Of a stretch of 64,000 bases of DNA, positions 33,780 to 44,429 are shown piece by piece. How positions within the stretch are numbered: position 1 is the first letter of the stretch; the number at the start of each line of letters is the position of its first letter. The notes beneath the pieces were generated by a model. The model had not been told where the DNA came from. It saw only the letters and a list, made by a program, of their open reading frames with translations, and searched no databases. Source of the DNA: Dipteris shenzhenensis (Eukaryota; Polypodiophyta; Polypodiopsida; Gleicheniales); assembly GCA_047967505.1 (NCBI GenBank), contig CM106541.1. One strand, written 5' to 3'. Both the position numbers and the translations under genes were made by a program.

Positions 33780-34190
33780 ATGTCACTTCTCGATGAGTTT
33801 AAGGATTTGGTGTCTGGTTCTCCACGCCTTACGGCTACTAATGGGCGAGATCTCTTTCTTGATCTTCATATTGATCTTCAACAATTGATTGTACAGTGCA
33901 TTGCTCAAGGAGACAACGGGTGGGATGATACACCATGGATGATTCAAGGTGAAGAACTAGTGATACACTGGGAGGACTTTGATTTTAATTCTACTCATTG
34001 TGTGGTGATCGAGCTACTTGCTGCTTCGGAGGTAATTAAAAGGGTGTCCTTCTTCAAAGGGTGGGATGCTCCCCAAGCTTGGGGGGAGATTTTGCGCATC
34101 TGCTTGTTAATTCCTGTGGATAAGCTCGTCTTGAATGGTTTATTGTCAATCTCACTACAAAGGTTTCTAGGGCTCGAGTATGGTTGGTAA
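33780..34190 (+). CDS. Hypothetical ORF, 136 residues
   Basis: An open frame with ordinary amino acid composition (MSLLDEFKDLVSG, DLFLDLHIDLQQL, VIHWEDFDFN). It lies ~190 bp before an RNase H-like fragment and could be part of the same old retroelement or host-derived gene. No family is recognised. Low confidence that it is expressed. Confidence 0.25.
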   Translation: MSLLDEFKDLVSGSPRLTATNGRDLFLDLHIDLQQLIVQCIAQGDNGWDDTPWMIQGEELVIHWEDFDFNSTHCVVIELLAASEVIKRVSFFKGWDAPQAWGEILRICLLIPVDKLVLNGLLSISLQRFLGLEYGW

Positions 34191-34381
34191 TGTTTCGTCC
34201 AAGGAATCCCTTTGTACCTAATCAACCCTTTGTGCCTCATTTTGACCTAAGTTGTAATTCTTTTTGGTCTAAAGATACACTATCAACAATGGATTGCAAG
34301 TTTATTTGGTGCTGAACGTTTGGCTCAAGTATTGAATTCTCCCCACCCTCTCCTTCTACCTATCTTGGACTACCGAGAAAC

Positions 34382-34803
34382 TTGGGATGTCCGGATTTTA
34401 GTCTTGGTGTGATGACATCTTGGATCCTTCAATTTGATGGAGCTTACAAACCTTCGGCCAAGCCTGCTGGCGTGGGTGTGAAGCTCATTTCACTAGGTGG
34501 TGAGGATTATTGTTATAGCAAGTCTGCACCCGCAAGTACTTGCAAGCAAGCTGAGTACTTGGCACTCATTTTTGGGCTACAAAAGGCACAAGAACATCAC
34601 GTCAAGCAACTTGAGGTGGAAGGAGATTCTCAACTAGTGTGTGAACAAGTTAGTGGAAGGTGGAAGGTGTGGAGCAAAGGCTTGGTTCCATGACATCAAC
34701 AAGCATTGGAACTTTGCAACCAATTTGAAGAGGTAAAAATTCAGCATATCCCTCGAGCTCAAAATCTAGTTGCTGATTTCTTGGCACGTGAAGCTTGTAC
34801 TTC
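34382..34803 (+). pseudogene. RNase H-like (RVT_3 type) domain, broken
   Basis: The frame reads ILQFDGAYKP (first Asp), KQAEYLALIFGLQKA (Glu), VEGDSQLVCEQ (second Asp), then TGA at 34691-34693. It continues in the same frame to HIPRAQNLVADFLAREA (last Asp). All four acidic positions of the RNase H fold are visible. This is the plant RVT_3 type found in non-LTR elements and in host genes derived from them. At about 34804 the sequence switches to a CACTA gene 1 fragment. The stop is one step from CGA. Confidence 0.65.
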
Positions 34804-35528
34804 AGGTATCCCAATCACCCCAATGTTGAGTTCACACATAAATGGACAAAGTCCAAGATTGTTGTCATACTTGTCAATAAAAGATCTTCACTTAAGAGGC
34901 ATGCACTAGCTGAGCTTGCCAGGAGAGAGGGAGGTCAACCACCAAGTTGCCAGCCCGACACTGCTCATAATAAGTGTGAGTGGAAGAAAGCAATGAAGGC
35001 AGCGAAGGTGGACCCCATTTTGCAGCACGTAGAATGAAGGATCCAAATGGAGCAATGTGGAAACGTGCATTTTGGAGTAGGGGTGTTGAATCATGGGAGG
35101 CCCAATTTGTAAGTATCGATCTCAAATTATATTGTGTTTATGTGGTTTATTAGGAGGTTTTTTCTTTGTACTAACCCCTCTGCAAATTGTATCATCCTGC
35201 AACTTGATATCATGGGCAGGTACCCTACTCCTGTCGAGAGATCAGCCTACCATTATGGACATCGCAGAAGACATACATGGAGGCACTTCTATGATGAGGG
35301 GTTGATTATTGAGGAGCAGTACATCCGGGCTACTGGAGAGCTCCCCCAGGTACTTAAAAGAACTTAAATAATGTTAATATTGTAAATAAAGATTTGAATT
35401 TTCATACATTGATACATGATGTGCCTCGTTTATAGGCGCCTGGAAATATTCAGGAGGAAGAAGACGAGGATATTGAGGAGGAAGAAGGCGATGAAGAAGG
35501 GAGCGACGACACGGATGACTTAGATTAG
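34804..35528 (+). pseudogene. CACTA gene 1 fragment (copy E-1)
   Basis: Matches the 3' half of gene 1 in E1 and E3: GTATCCCAATCACCCCAATG, HKWTKSKIVVILVNKRSSLK, HALAELARREGGQPP, then a stop near 35035. After an intron (GTAAGTATCG) comes LDIMGRYPTPVE...TWRHFYDEGL, then a second intron and an acidic tail (QEEEDEDIEEEEGDEEGSDD) ending at TAG 35526-35528. The 5' half of the gene is absent. Confidence 0.7.
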
Positions 35529-36057
35529 TCGTAGAAGTAGTGCTGGCTACTCTTTTTTGTACTTGAAGCCATTGGCTTGGCTTTATGCCTCTCTTGTATA
35601 TACACTCCTCTTAGTTTTTGTACTTAAAGCCACAGGACGTGGCTTGGCTTCGTGCTATATGTACATACAAGGACTTTTTGGGCTATGAATTAATATACAC
35701 TCCTTTTATTTTTTTGGCTTTTAATTTCCTTGTGCAACGTTCTATCAATGAATGCCTTGTGAACTAAACGTTTTGGAGTTGTAATGTTTTATTCGGAATT
35801 AAAATCAACGGCTATAGACGTGCTTGGAATTGTGCTAATTAAAATGCAGTTGGCTATAAGAATTGAATTGCACACTGTGGAAACGGGATTCTTGTAACCA
35901 CACAGCATACACAACATTCTGTTCAACCACACAAAATTCTGCTTTTTTTAATATATAAAAATCTGCAGAGCGTATATAAGCGCATCTATAAACATGACTT
36001 TCTATTTTTTTTAAATTTCTATAGAGCGTTTATAGGCATGTCTATATGCGTGTCTGT
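35529..36057 (+). repeat. 3' region and subterminal repeats of CACTA copy E-1
   Basis: Contains the shared 3' untranslated sequence (GCTTGGCTTCGTGC, GGAGTTGTAATGTTTTATTC, ACAACATTCTGT) and then degenerate subterminal repeats (GCGTATATAAGCGCATCTAT, CTATATGCGTGTCTGTC). The terminal CACAACAA end is not visible, so the copy is truncated near 36057. Confidence 0.6.
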
Positions 36058-36865
36058 CGGAGAGTAACCATAACGAGTAACCAGAGAGGAGGAGCACCCA
36101 TTCTCTATAGCAATTTTTTTGAAAACTATGTATGAAGTATTAATAAAAATGCAATCACTTGTTATATCAATAGAGAGAAAATATTGGAGGTTGTGAATAC
36201 TGTTTGCATGCAATCTCTCTGCAAGGGTTGATGATAACATTGGTGCATAATTTGCACAAATGTGTGCATGATGAAGCTTTCGTCGCATGCCATCACCTTG
36301 GATCGCTGCAAAGAAGAGCTCAACATGGCTCTCATCCTCCTTCCTAGTCTGCCCTAACACCATCACCTGTCTCCGCCTCACGCACGTCAATTCTACCTTT
36401 CTTCAATGACAATCGCAAGTTCCACAAAGAACGGATTCAGCTTGTTCCATCGCTGAACTGATTTCAAACTAATGTCAATCTAATGGCTTACACTCATCGA
36501 TCTAAATCTAATTAGGGCTCACGTTCATACCACGGTCCTACGGGATTAGCCCGATTAGCCTCCTTAATATATTATAGATAGATAACAAAGTATACAATAC
36601 AATCTGCAAAGCTTCTCTTCTTACCCAGAAACAAGATGCCGTCCATTAAAGTGCAAATAACATAACGGATGATTGATACTAGTCTCAATAGTAATACTGA
36701 TCAAGCTTTACGTACATGTCTCTGGTGGCTTCATTGATCTGATTAAAGAAGCGGCCCTTAAAAGCTGCTGCTCTTATTACACGAAACGCGCTGCGAGAGA
36801 TTTATGGTCGTACAGATGATATGTACCAATATTCGAGTTTTGCATGCGTGACCTGATGATCGGTG
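36058..36865. other. Spacer downstream of the oxygenase gene
   Basis: No gene or repeat is recognised. It contains the 3' flank of the minus-strand oxygenase. Confidence 0.4.
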
Positions 36866-38195
36866 TTAAACCTCTGTGCGTGGTGAGCTGATTGAACTGA
36901 GATGGCCCTTACCATTAGTCCCCTTCCTCCTGATGAAGGACCTGTACTGCCTGAACGTCAAACCGTTGTAGAGTGGCCATCTGCCCGACGTCTCGCACAG
37001 CTCCTCCAAGGGCGCCACCACTATGTCATTTCCAGGATTATAGAAACAAGCCAGTGACAACCTCTCGCAGCTCTTATTTACTACCGCCCTGTGTTCGACG
37101 CTCTTGTATCTGTCGTTCGTAAGAATCTGCATAACATTTTCTCGGATCAGCATTATTTTTTCAGTACGACTCTCTTGGGAGAATTGGCTCACAAGCAAAT
37201 AAATGCAGATATTCGCCTGAATTTGGTCGCCCACGTTTACAACGACAGCTCCTGCTATAGGTTTGACAGTGATCCACCCGTCGTTGCGGCGTACTTGAAG
37301 GCCTGGTACTTGGTCATCTTGAAGGAGAACAGTTAAACCACCTGGGTCTGAATGAGAAGATAGACCAAGGGCAACATCCGGTTGAGGACATACAGGATAG
37401 TAGTTGATCCGCAAGCCCAGGTCGCAGTCACCAAAAGATTGTTTCAGGTTGGTGGAGGGACACAAGCCAAGATTGGTAGAGAAAGCTACCAGAAGTCTGT
37501 CGCAAAGGGAGAGGACATGTTGAGCGTACTTCTCCATCCTATCCCTGAGTTTGCCATTAATTTTAGGAGGAATTGAGTATGAAATCGCAAGAAACCCAAA
37601 AAAGGCAACACAGACGTCGTAAGCAGGAATCTCGAAACAGGTATGAGAGTCTTAATTAATGATACCTCCATAAAACTGGTTGTGCCGGCCACTTTGTCAG
37701 GTCTCTTTGTGATTCTGGAAGCACATTCACGAAAAAATAATCTCCCCAATCAAGCGTAACACCCTTTTCGATCCCCAAGCGGCTTCCATAGCCTTCATAG
37801 CTTGTAGGGTTATTGGCGTAGACTTCCTTCTCCGCCGTCGGAAGCTTGAAGAACTCACGAGCAACCTTTTTCACGCTCTCCAAAACTTCATGCGGGATCC
37901 CATGATTAATAACTTGAAAGAATCCCCACTCTGAACAAGCTCGGTCAATCTCTTCGAGGCAAGTCTCACTTCTGCTTCCGTTATCAAGATCTGACAAGTC
38001 TATAGTAGGAATGTTGGCGTCTTGAACTGTTTCCGTTTTGTTAGGTCTTTCTGCTTGCGACCGAATGTATTGTTGTGGCACTTCGTCAAGACCACTTTCT
38101 GCGAGAAACTGCACCCTTTGAATCGTTTCAGGCCAAGCATCTTGGGAAGAGGCTGGCAATAGCGTCGTGTTCAAAGCCAGGGCTGCAGTCGACAT
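36866..38195 (-). CDS. 2-oxoglutarate/Fe(II) oxygenase, jasmonate-induced oxygenase (JOX)-like
   Basis: Three exons on the minus strand: 38195-37666, 37544-37217 and 37126-36866, giving 372 residues, the usual length of the family. The first intron is GT-AG and joins WPAQPVLW to RDRMEKYAQHV. The second is 90 bp. N-terminal DIOX_N: IPTIDLSDL, CSEWGFFQVINHGIP, AREFFKLP. Catalytic domain: NYYPVCPQPD, then SSHSDPGGLTVLLQDD (iron His and Asp), SVEHRAVVN (second His) and RLS (2-oxoglutarate Arg-x-Ser). The GLSSHSDPGG/GLQVR/GDQIQ pattern is typical of the JOX group, which hydroxylates jasmonic acid in Arabidopsis; other oxygenases of the same subfamily cannot be excluded. Expected to be cytosolic. 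The start is 38195 because MSTAAL fits the family and an alternative Met at 38228 adds only 11 hydrophobic residues. No lesions are seen. Confidence 0.85.
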
Positions 38196-38290
38196 GTCTG
38201 TGAACGAAAGGAGGAACGACAACGACAAAACAGAACGGTAACGGAACTAAAGAGACGCATACGATACGCTGAAATGAGTTGAGGTACGCG

Positions 38291-38351
38291 TTTATATATA
38301 GAGATCTGTGATGAGTTGTACCACCGTGCACTGGCGTCACCTCCTCCGTCA
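38291..38351 (-). promoter_or_regulatory. TATA box and tandem TGACG (as-1-like) element of the oxygenase
   Basis: TATATATAAA on the minus strand lies at 38291-38300, ~100 bp upstream of the ATG. Upstream of it, two TGACG motifs on the minus strand (38347-38351 and 38335-38339) start exactly 12 bp apart, the spacing of the as-1 element bound by TGA bZIP factors. A third CGTCA is near 38592. This arrangement fits induction by jasmonate, salicylate or oxidised lipids, as known for JOX-type genes. Confidence 0.6.
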
Positions 38352-38399
38352 CCCGGCGGTCCCGACCTGTGCTTCGGAAGTTCGGACAAGAAAATCGCT

Positions 38400-40641
38400 C
38401 AAGTAAAACGTGCTTGCTATGAAAGCGTTCACGAAAGCGGGAAACTGACATATAGCCGTCCATGCTGCGGTTTTCGTGGAAGCCTTGCAAATTTGTCAGC
38501 GTGACATGTGGGTAGATACTTCTGGAATCTGTAGTTGTATAAATTTCCATTATTATAATGGTCGGACAACGACAATTCTTGCCAATTTCCGTCACGCTCA
38601 GGACCCTGAGAAAATCGTAGCCATAACACTCCCTTAAACCTTTCCTCGATTGATTTTGAAGTGTTCGTTCTGTCGACGTGTGTTTACTCTTATCTTAGGC
38701 GATACTTTCCTCCATATCTCATGCATGCCTTCACGAGCTCTTAAAGTCCTATCCTCCATGTCTCAATATTATTTTACAGAGAATCAAACATCCTTGAAGC
38801 TGCCAACTTTCTACCAGAAGCTCAAGATATCACTAAGATAAATTTTCAGTCATTAAAATGGTCATGGTATGATTGGAGAAAGAGTGTCTACTTTTGTCAT
38901 CACCGAGAGGTTACTATACGAGTAGAGGCCTAAGGCAACATGGCAAAATCAGAGGTATAATAACAATTGCATTCAGTCGCTGCGTTATGATGAACAAGTG
39001 ACGAGGCTAATGATGCTAGAAACGGTGACGTGACTTTACGGCGATGCCAACACGCAGAAGCTCAGCGGGCCCAAAGCCCCTATATATATTACAAATGTGT
39101 CAACGCTGTGCATTAATATAACATTCTACGTTAAATACATTTGCCCTAACAGACACAATTGCACAATCCTGTAGACTTATTATACGTATTTTTACGCACT
39201 GCAGAATCTATAAGACTGCATGCGTGAGAGGAGCAAAAACTCAGCGAGCCTATAGATCACTAATTTATAAACGCTGTGTGTTAACATGCTGAATCGCCTC
39301 AACCACGAGAAACAACCACAACTGCCACAAAACCTACATTACCCTAACAGTTTGTATGTCAATTCTTTCGAAAGATCAAGATGACTTATACGCACCGCCT
39401 AGACTCAGAACTGGCCGGTAAAGACCTACTCGCGCTCCCAACCGCCCCTCCCTTTCTCAATTAACCTGTAATACTGTGCATTGTCGCGAATTAATGTATC
39501 TATCTCCTCCGCTCCCTCCTCCCACTTCCTTCCCTCCCTCCCAGCTCCCCCTCTTAGTCACTCGTCCCTTCATATTCCTCTTGCCTTTGAGAGGCCTTTC
39601 ACAGCCCCTTCTCTCCATGACTGCAATCTACTCCCTCCTCCTTTTATACTAGTGACAAAACATTCTGGATGTGGAGGCTTCTTGAAGAAGCCCCTTGAAA
39701 CTTCTAGATTTCAGTCATTTCATCGATCGTCTTATCTTACATACCTTAAGCGCAGACATTCCGCCCCCGCCTCTTACATACCTTAATCAATTTCAAACAT
39801 TTCGGCCCCGCCCAAATTAATTAATAGGTTCCCAAATTCAATTAGCGGTCCCTAATGGCCAGTAAAGACACAATTGAATCCTGAAAAAATGGAGACTCTT
39901 GACAGCAAACAAAACGCAGTTGGGACGTCGTCTATGAGGCTTTTCCCACTATTGGCCAGGCTAGCGAAAATGCCTAGAGACTTGGCAAATTGAAGCATGG
40001 CAAAGCGTAAGTTCCCACGGAGGTGCCACAGCCAGTCACACATGAATTTCGGTGGTTGCATAATGAATTTCAGGACCATGAACAAATCAGAGGGCTGCAG
40101 ATTGGTGTAGCCCCGTAATGCTAGGTTGGACAACGAATTTTTCCTCTCCAACTTGACACACAAATGCTCGATGTTGTCACCTTAAATCAAGGGGCTCATC
40201 TTGGGAACAGAGCGAGCATGGGCAGGCACAACTAACATAAAAAAATCATCCCATGATATGAATGCAGAAGCACGTTGATTATGGTGCATTGAGGTTTGGC
40301 TATGATCCTCGTCATGTTAAATGGGAAGTTGGAACTTGATAAGAGGATTCTATGTCCATGGCTAGAACTACAATGGGTTATTATTATAGCAACAAAATCA
40401 TGTCTTACACAATATTCTTTTCTTCTAGGAAAAAACTATGTCCTAAATTCATTTTGCATTTACTTCTAATCATGGCAATGTAAAGGAATGGATCCTTCAA
40501 GACAAAATATACAATATTTCTCTGTCAATCAATACTTAGCTCTACATAATAAATTCATCTAAGTTAAAAGTCTGAAACTTATAGTTTGTCTCTTTCCATA
40601 TATATATATATATCTATCTATGTATGTATGTATGTCTGTAT
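38400..40641. other. Intergenic sequence, nothing firmly recognised
   Basis: Includes the far promoter of the oxygenase, a C/T-rich patch at 39495-39660, and a (TATG)n / (TATA)n patch at 40598-40636. Short open frames have no recognisable family. Confidence 0.4.
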
Positions 40642-41245
40642 CAAAACAACACAATGTATCCATAGACACGTGTACAAACGTGTTTCCTTAATTTTAAAAA
40701 AAAGTGTCTATAGGCGTGTCTACATAACAAACAGACGCGCCTATAGACGCTATGTAAAAATTTAAAAAAAAAGAAAGATGCACTAATAAACGTGCTTATA
40801 GATGCTCTGCATAAATTTTTTTTTAAAAAGCAGAACTCTGTGTGGTTGAACAGAATGTTGTGTATGCTGTGTGGTTGTAGGAATCCCATTTCTATAGTGT
40901 GCAATTCAATTCTTACAGCCAAAACTGCATTTTAATTAGCAGAATTCCACGCACGTCTATAGCCGATGATTACTATTCCGAATAAAACATTACAACTTGA
41001 AAACATTTAGTTCACAAGGCATTCTTTGATAGAACATTGCACAAGGAAATTGACTGCCAAAAAAATAAAAGGATTGTATGTTAATTCATATCCCAAAAGT
41101 GCTTGTATATACATATAGCACGAAGCCAAGCCACCTGTGGCTTCAAGTACAAAAAATAAGAGGAGTGTATATACAAGAGAGGCACGAAGCCAAGCCAATG
41201 GCTTCAAGTAATAGTAGCCAGCACTACTTCTACGACTAATCTAAG
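40642..41245 (-). mobile_element. CACTA copy E0, left part
   Basis: Begins with CAAAACAACACAATGTA, 14 of 17 matching the E3 terminus. Degenerate subterminal repeats follow to about 40810 (TCTATAGGCGTGTCTA, CGCGCCTATAGACGC). Then comes the shared 3' untranslated sequence of gene 1 in the minus orientation, up to the stop codon near 41236. At 41245 it is interrupted by the LTR retrotransposon and resumes at 62400. Confidence 0.65.
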
Positions 41246-41405
41246 TGAAGAGATGGGTTGGATAGAAGAGATTCATGATGAAACAAGGGAAGAGCACAAT
41301 TGAATCCAAAAGCATGTGTATTCAAATGAAGGGAGGACCTCCCTTATATAGAGTGGAGAGGAAGGTGTCCTAGATCATACGTACCTTCCCTACATCAGTG
41401 GCGAT
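41246..41405 (-). repeat. Left LTR, first segment (continues at 49056-49071)
   Basis: TGAAGAGATGGGTTGGATAG onward matches the right LTR at 62035-62194 with about a dozen differences, including the TATA-like CTTATATAGAGTGG. The LTR is cut by E1 after GGCGAT and resumes as CAGCCCCTACATCATA at 49056-49071 before E2. The rest of this LTR is missing. Confidence 0.8.
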
Positions 41406-42016
41406 CACAACAAGACAAAGCACCAATAGACGCGCGCACAGATGCGTTTCATGAACTTTAAAAAAAACTTACGGGCGCGTCTATTTGCGCGTCTGGAGAC
41501 CCGCGTCTAATTGCGCGTCTATATATCCGACTTACGTGCGTATAGACGCGCCCAAAGATGCATAAATAAACGCGCTTGTAAACGTATTTATAGATGCAAG
41601 TCAAACAGACAGACGCGAATATAAACGCGCTTTTAAACGCATTGATAGATGCGGCTTTTTTTTTTTTTTTTTTTTTACACAATAGTACTGTGTATGTTGT
41701 GTATGCTATATAGTTACAAGAATCCCATATCCACATTCTGTAATTCAATTCTTACAGCCAACCGCATTTTAATTACAATTCCAAATAAAATATTACAACT
41801 CCAAAACGCAATAAAATTGAAAGCTCAAAAAGTGCTTGTATATACAGATAGCACGAAGCTAAGCGACGTCATGTGGCTTCAAGTACAAAAAATAAGAAAG
41901 CTAAGCCATGTCATGTGGCTTCAAGTACAAAAAATAAGAGGAGTCTATATACAAGAGGCACGAAGCCAAGCCAGTGGCTTTAAGTACAAAAAAGAATAGT
42001 AGCACTACTTCTACGA

Positions 42017-43452
42017 CTAATCCTCGCTGCCTTCCACGCTCCCTTCTGCGCTCCCTTCTGCACCTCCTTCCTCGTCTTCCTCGTCGTCTTGTGCATGGGG
42101 CTGTAAACAAGGGACAACATATATCAATGTATGAAAAATCAAATCTTTACTTATAATTTTGGCATTATTTAATTACTTTCAAATACCTAGGAGGCCTGTC
42201 CAGTAGCTCGGGTATACTGCTCCTCAGTAATCAACCCGTCATCATAGAAGTGCCTCCATGTATCTCCTCTGCGATGGTGGCGGTGGTAGGCTGTCTCCAC
42301 TGGAGTAGGGTATCTGCCCACGATCTCAAGCTGCATGACTGTGATACACTTTGTGGAGGGATTAGTACAAAGAAACAACCAACCTCCTAATAAACTACAT
42401 AAATAATATAATTTGAGATCGATACTTACAAATTGGGCCTCCCATGATTCAACACCCCCTGCTCCAAAATGCGCGCTTCCATATTCCTCCATCTGGATCC
42501 TCCGTGCCTCCACGTGCTGCAGACTGGGCTCCTCCCTCGCTGACTTCATTGCCTTCTTCCACTCACGCTTGTGAGCGGTGTGGGGCGGGCCCCTTGGAGG
42601 TTGACCTGCCTCAAGCCTGGCAAGCTCCGCTAGTGCCTGCCTCTTAAGGGAAGATCTTTTATTACTAAGTATCGTAACAATCTTTGACTTGGCCCATTTA
42701 TCTGTGAACTGGCGATTGGGGGGGTTAGGATACCTAGAGCGAACAGCAGTGAGGGTCTCCTCAGCCAACCTCTTTGGGTGGTCTTTATAGTGGATAAAGC
42801 AATCTCTGTAATTGTTAGCAATTACAGAGCGCATGAAGGCCATGATGTCCTTCTCCCGCACATCCATCAAGATGCCTCCTGTCTGAGTGATGTCATAATA
42901 AATCGTACCATCACCCAGAGGCACATCTAAATCATCTGAATCATCCTCCTCCTCACCGCCACATGGCCCAAAGCAGCATCCGCCACCGTTCTCCCTGCTA
43001 CTACGCCTGCTACCCTGTCGTGTCGAGCTCGTACGCTGGCCACTCGTAGCTGGGGACTGCACGGGACTACGCTGACCACTCGTAGCTGGAGAACCGAGTC
43101 TCGACGGCTGGGGAGTACGTCGACGGCTTGCCGAGACAGAAGGTCCTCCTGACGGCATGGGGGAAGGGGCATAAGACGGGATGGCAGAAGGGACATAAGA
43201 CGGCATGGGGGAAGGGGCATAAGATGGTACGGGGGAAGGGACATAAGACGGCTGTGCGGACTCCGCTGGGGTGATCTCAGGCGGTGTGGGGTGGCTTGGA
43301 GTCTATAGTACCGACTCCTGGGGAGTGTTAAGGGTACCCGTCATATACCCGTATAACTCCGCAGGACTAGGAGGGTGCCCTAAAAGATTATACAAATCCT
43401 TCCAAATCGATTCCCGCGGATCAGGTGAGCTAGAAGCACTTCCTGGCCACAT
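42017..43452 (-). pseudogene. E1 gene 1: Pro/Ser-rich protein with basic domain (TNPA/Transposase_24-like)
   Basis: Exons on the minus strand: 43452-42430, 42330-42188, 42100-42017. Starts MWPGSASSSPDPRESIW, then LYNLLGHPP and MTGTLNTPQES. A Pro/Ser/Tyr-rich repeat (PSYAPSPMPSY) and an Arg/Ser region with EEEDDSDDLD follow, then a conserved domain (YDITQTGGILMD, KDIMAFMRSVIANNYRDCF, KWAKSKIVTILSNKRSSLKR, GGVESWEAQF), then TWRHFYDDGL and an acidic tail. Likely the second CACTA protein that binds the subterminal repeats. This function is inferred from position and basic character. Broken by TAG at 43303-43305 and TAG at 42188-42190, where sibling copies have CAG. Confidence 0.65.
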
Positions 43453-43539
43453 GTTGAATTGGAAAATAGGAAACAAATCTATTACTTTGGGAGCTGAGAA
43501 GAAAGGGGAAAAAAAAACAGGCTCTGTTAGAGTGCGTCT

Positions 43540-43830
43540 ATAGACCCGTCTGATCTGCGCGTCTATAGATGCGTCTAACAGAGCGTTTAACAATTCAAGT
43601 AAAAGCGCGCCTAACAGCCCGTGTAACAAATCGTTTAAAAGCGCGTCTAACAGTCCGTTTAACACTCCGTTTAAAATCGCGTCTAGCACTGCGTTTAAAA
43701 GTCCGTCTAACAGAGCGTTTGTTTGAGCGTCTACAGACGCGTGTGTGTGTGTCTGGAATAAAACAGACGCGCGGATAGACGCACTTATAGACGCGTGTTT
43801 AGACGCCCCTATAGACGCGCTCCGACAAGC
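43540..43830 (+). repeat. E1 central repeat array, GTTTAAAAGYSCGTCTAACA units
   Basis: About 15 direct units of the type CGTCTAACAGNNCGTTTAA, then TATAGACGCG units including CTATAGACGCGTGT. A shadow frame reads as Leu-Leu-Asn-Ala repeats. It lies between the two divergent genes, about 100 bp upstream of gene 1. Confidence 0.8.
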
Positions 43831-44219
43831 GAGAATACTAAAAAGTCGAAAAGGACATTGCGCCCGACAAAAGAACGTGTCGCTCATACCTAGACCCTGC
43901 GTTTCGTGGATGCAAGAAAGTACAAAACTGGAAAGAGCAAGCAAGAACAACTTCAAAAGGACTTACTTGGAAAAAGGTATGGAAGGATCTTTCTTTTCCA
44001 AACTTGTTTCTTCTCCTTGTTCGTACTCCTCTTCTTCTTTAGGCTTGGAAGCAAGTGTAGGTACGGTCCCTTTCTCTTGAATGAAAGCTTGGAACTGTGT
44101 ATGAGAGGTTCTCTCTTAAACTTCGAATCTATGGAACTGCTAATAAAGAAGGAAGGAAGCCGCTCGCGAAGTTTAAGTAATGAAAAGAAAAGCAAAGCGA
44201 GCGGCGTGCCGAAAAGTAG

Positions 44220-44375
44220 GTTTAAAAGCTGCATCTATTAGCGCGTTTATAGTCGCGTCTATTCACTAGTGCGTCTATAGGCGCGTCTAAATACACAGAG
44301 TAGACGCGCATTTAGACGCGATGTTAGACGCGATATTAGACGCGACTATAGATGCGGTGATAGACGCAACACAGA
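44220..44375 (+). repeat. E1 repeat array upstream of tnp2
   Basis: TAGACGCG and CGCGTCTA units in both orientations (for example GCGTCTATAGGCGCGTCTAA, TAGACGCGATGTTAGACGCG), ending ~60 bp before the tnp2 start. Confidence 0.8.
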
Positions 44376-44429
44376 GTTTAAATCAAGCATTTGAAGAAGA
44401 GCAAATTTGGTGGGTTGTTTGTTTGTAGG

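Noticed and set aside
39481-40163. 101- and 103-codon frames on opposite strands
   Set aside because: No family, no paralog in the window, and ordinary length for chance frames.
41649-42156. Short plus-strand frames in the E1 left end
   Set aside because: They overlap subterminal repeats and the antisense of gene 1's acidic exon.
43303-43956. 217-codon frame rich in Leu-Leu-Asn-Ala-Leu upstream of E1 gene 1
   Set aside because: The upstream part is a read-through of the GTTTAACAGNCCGTCTAAC repeat array; only the part from Met at 43452 is shared with other copies.
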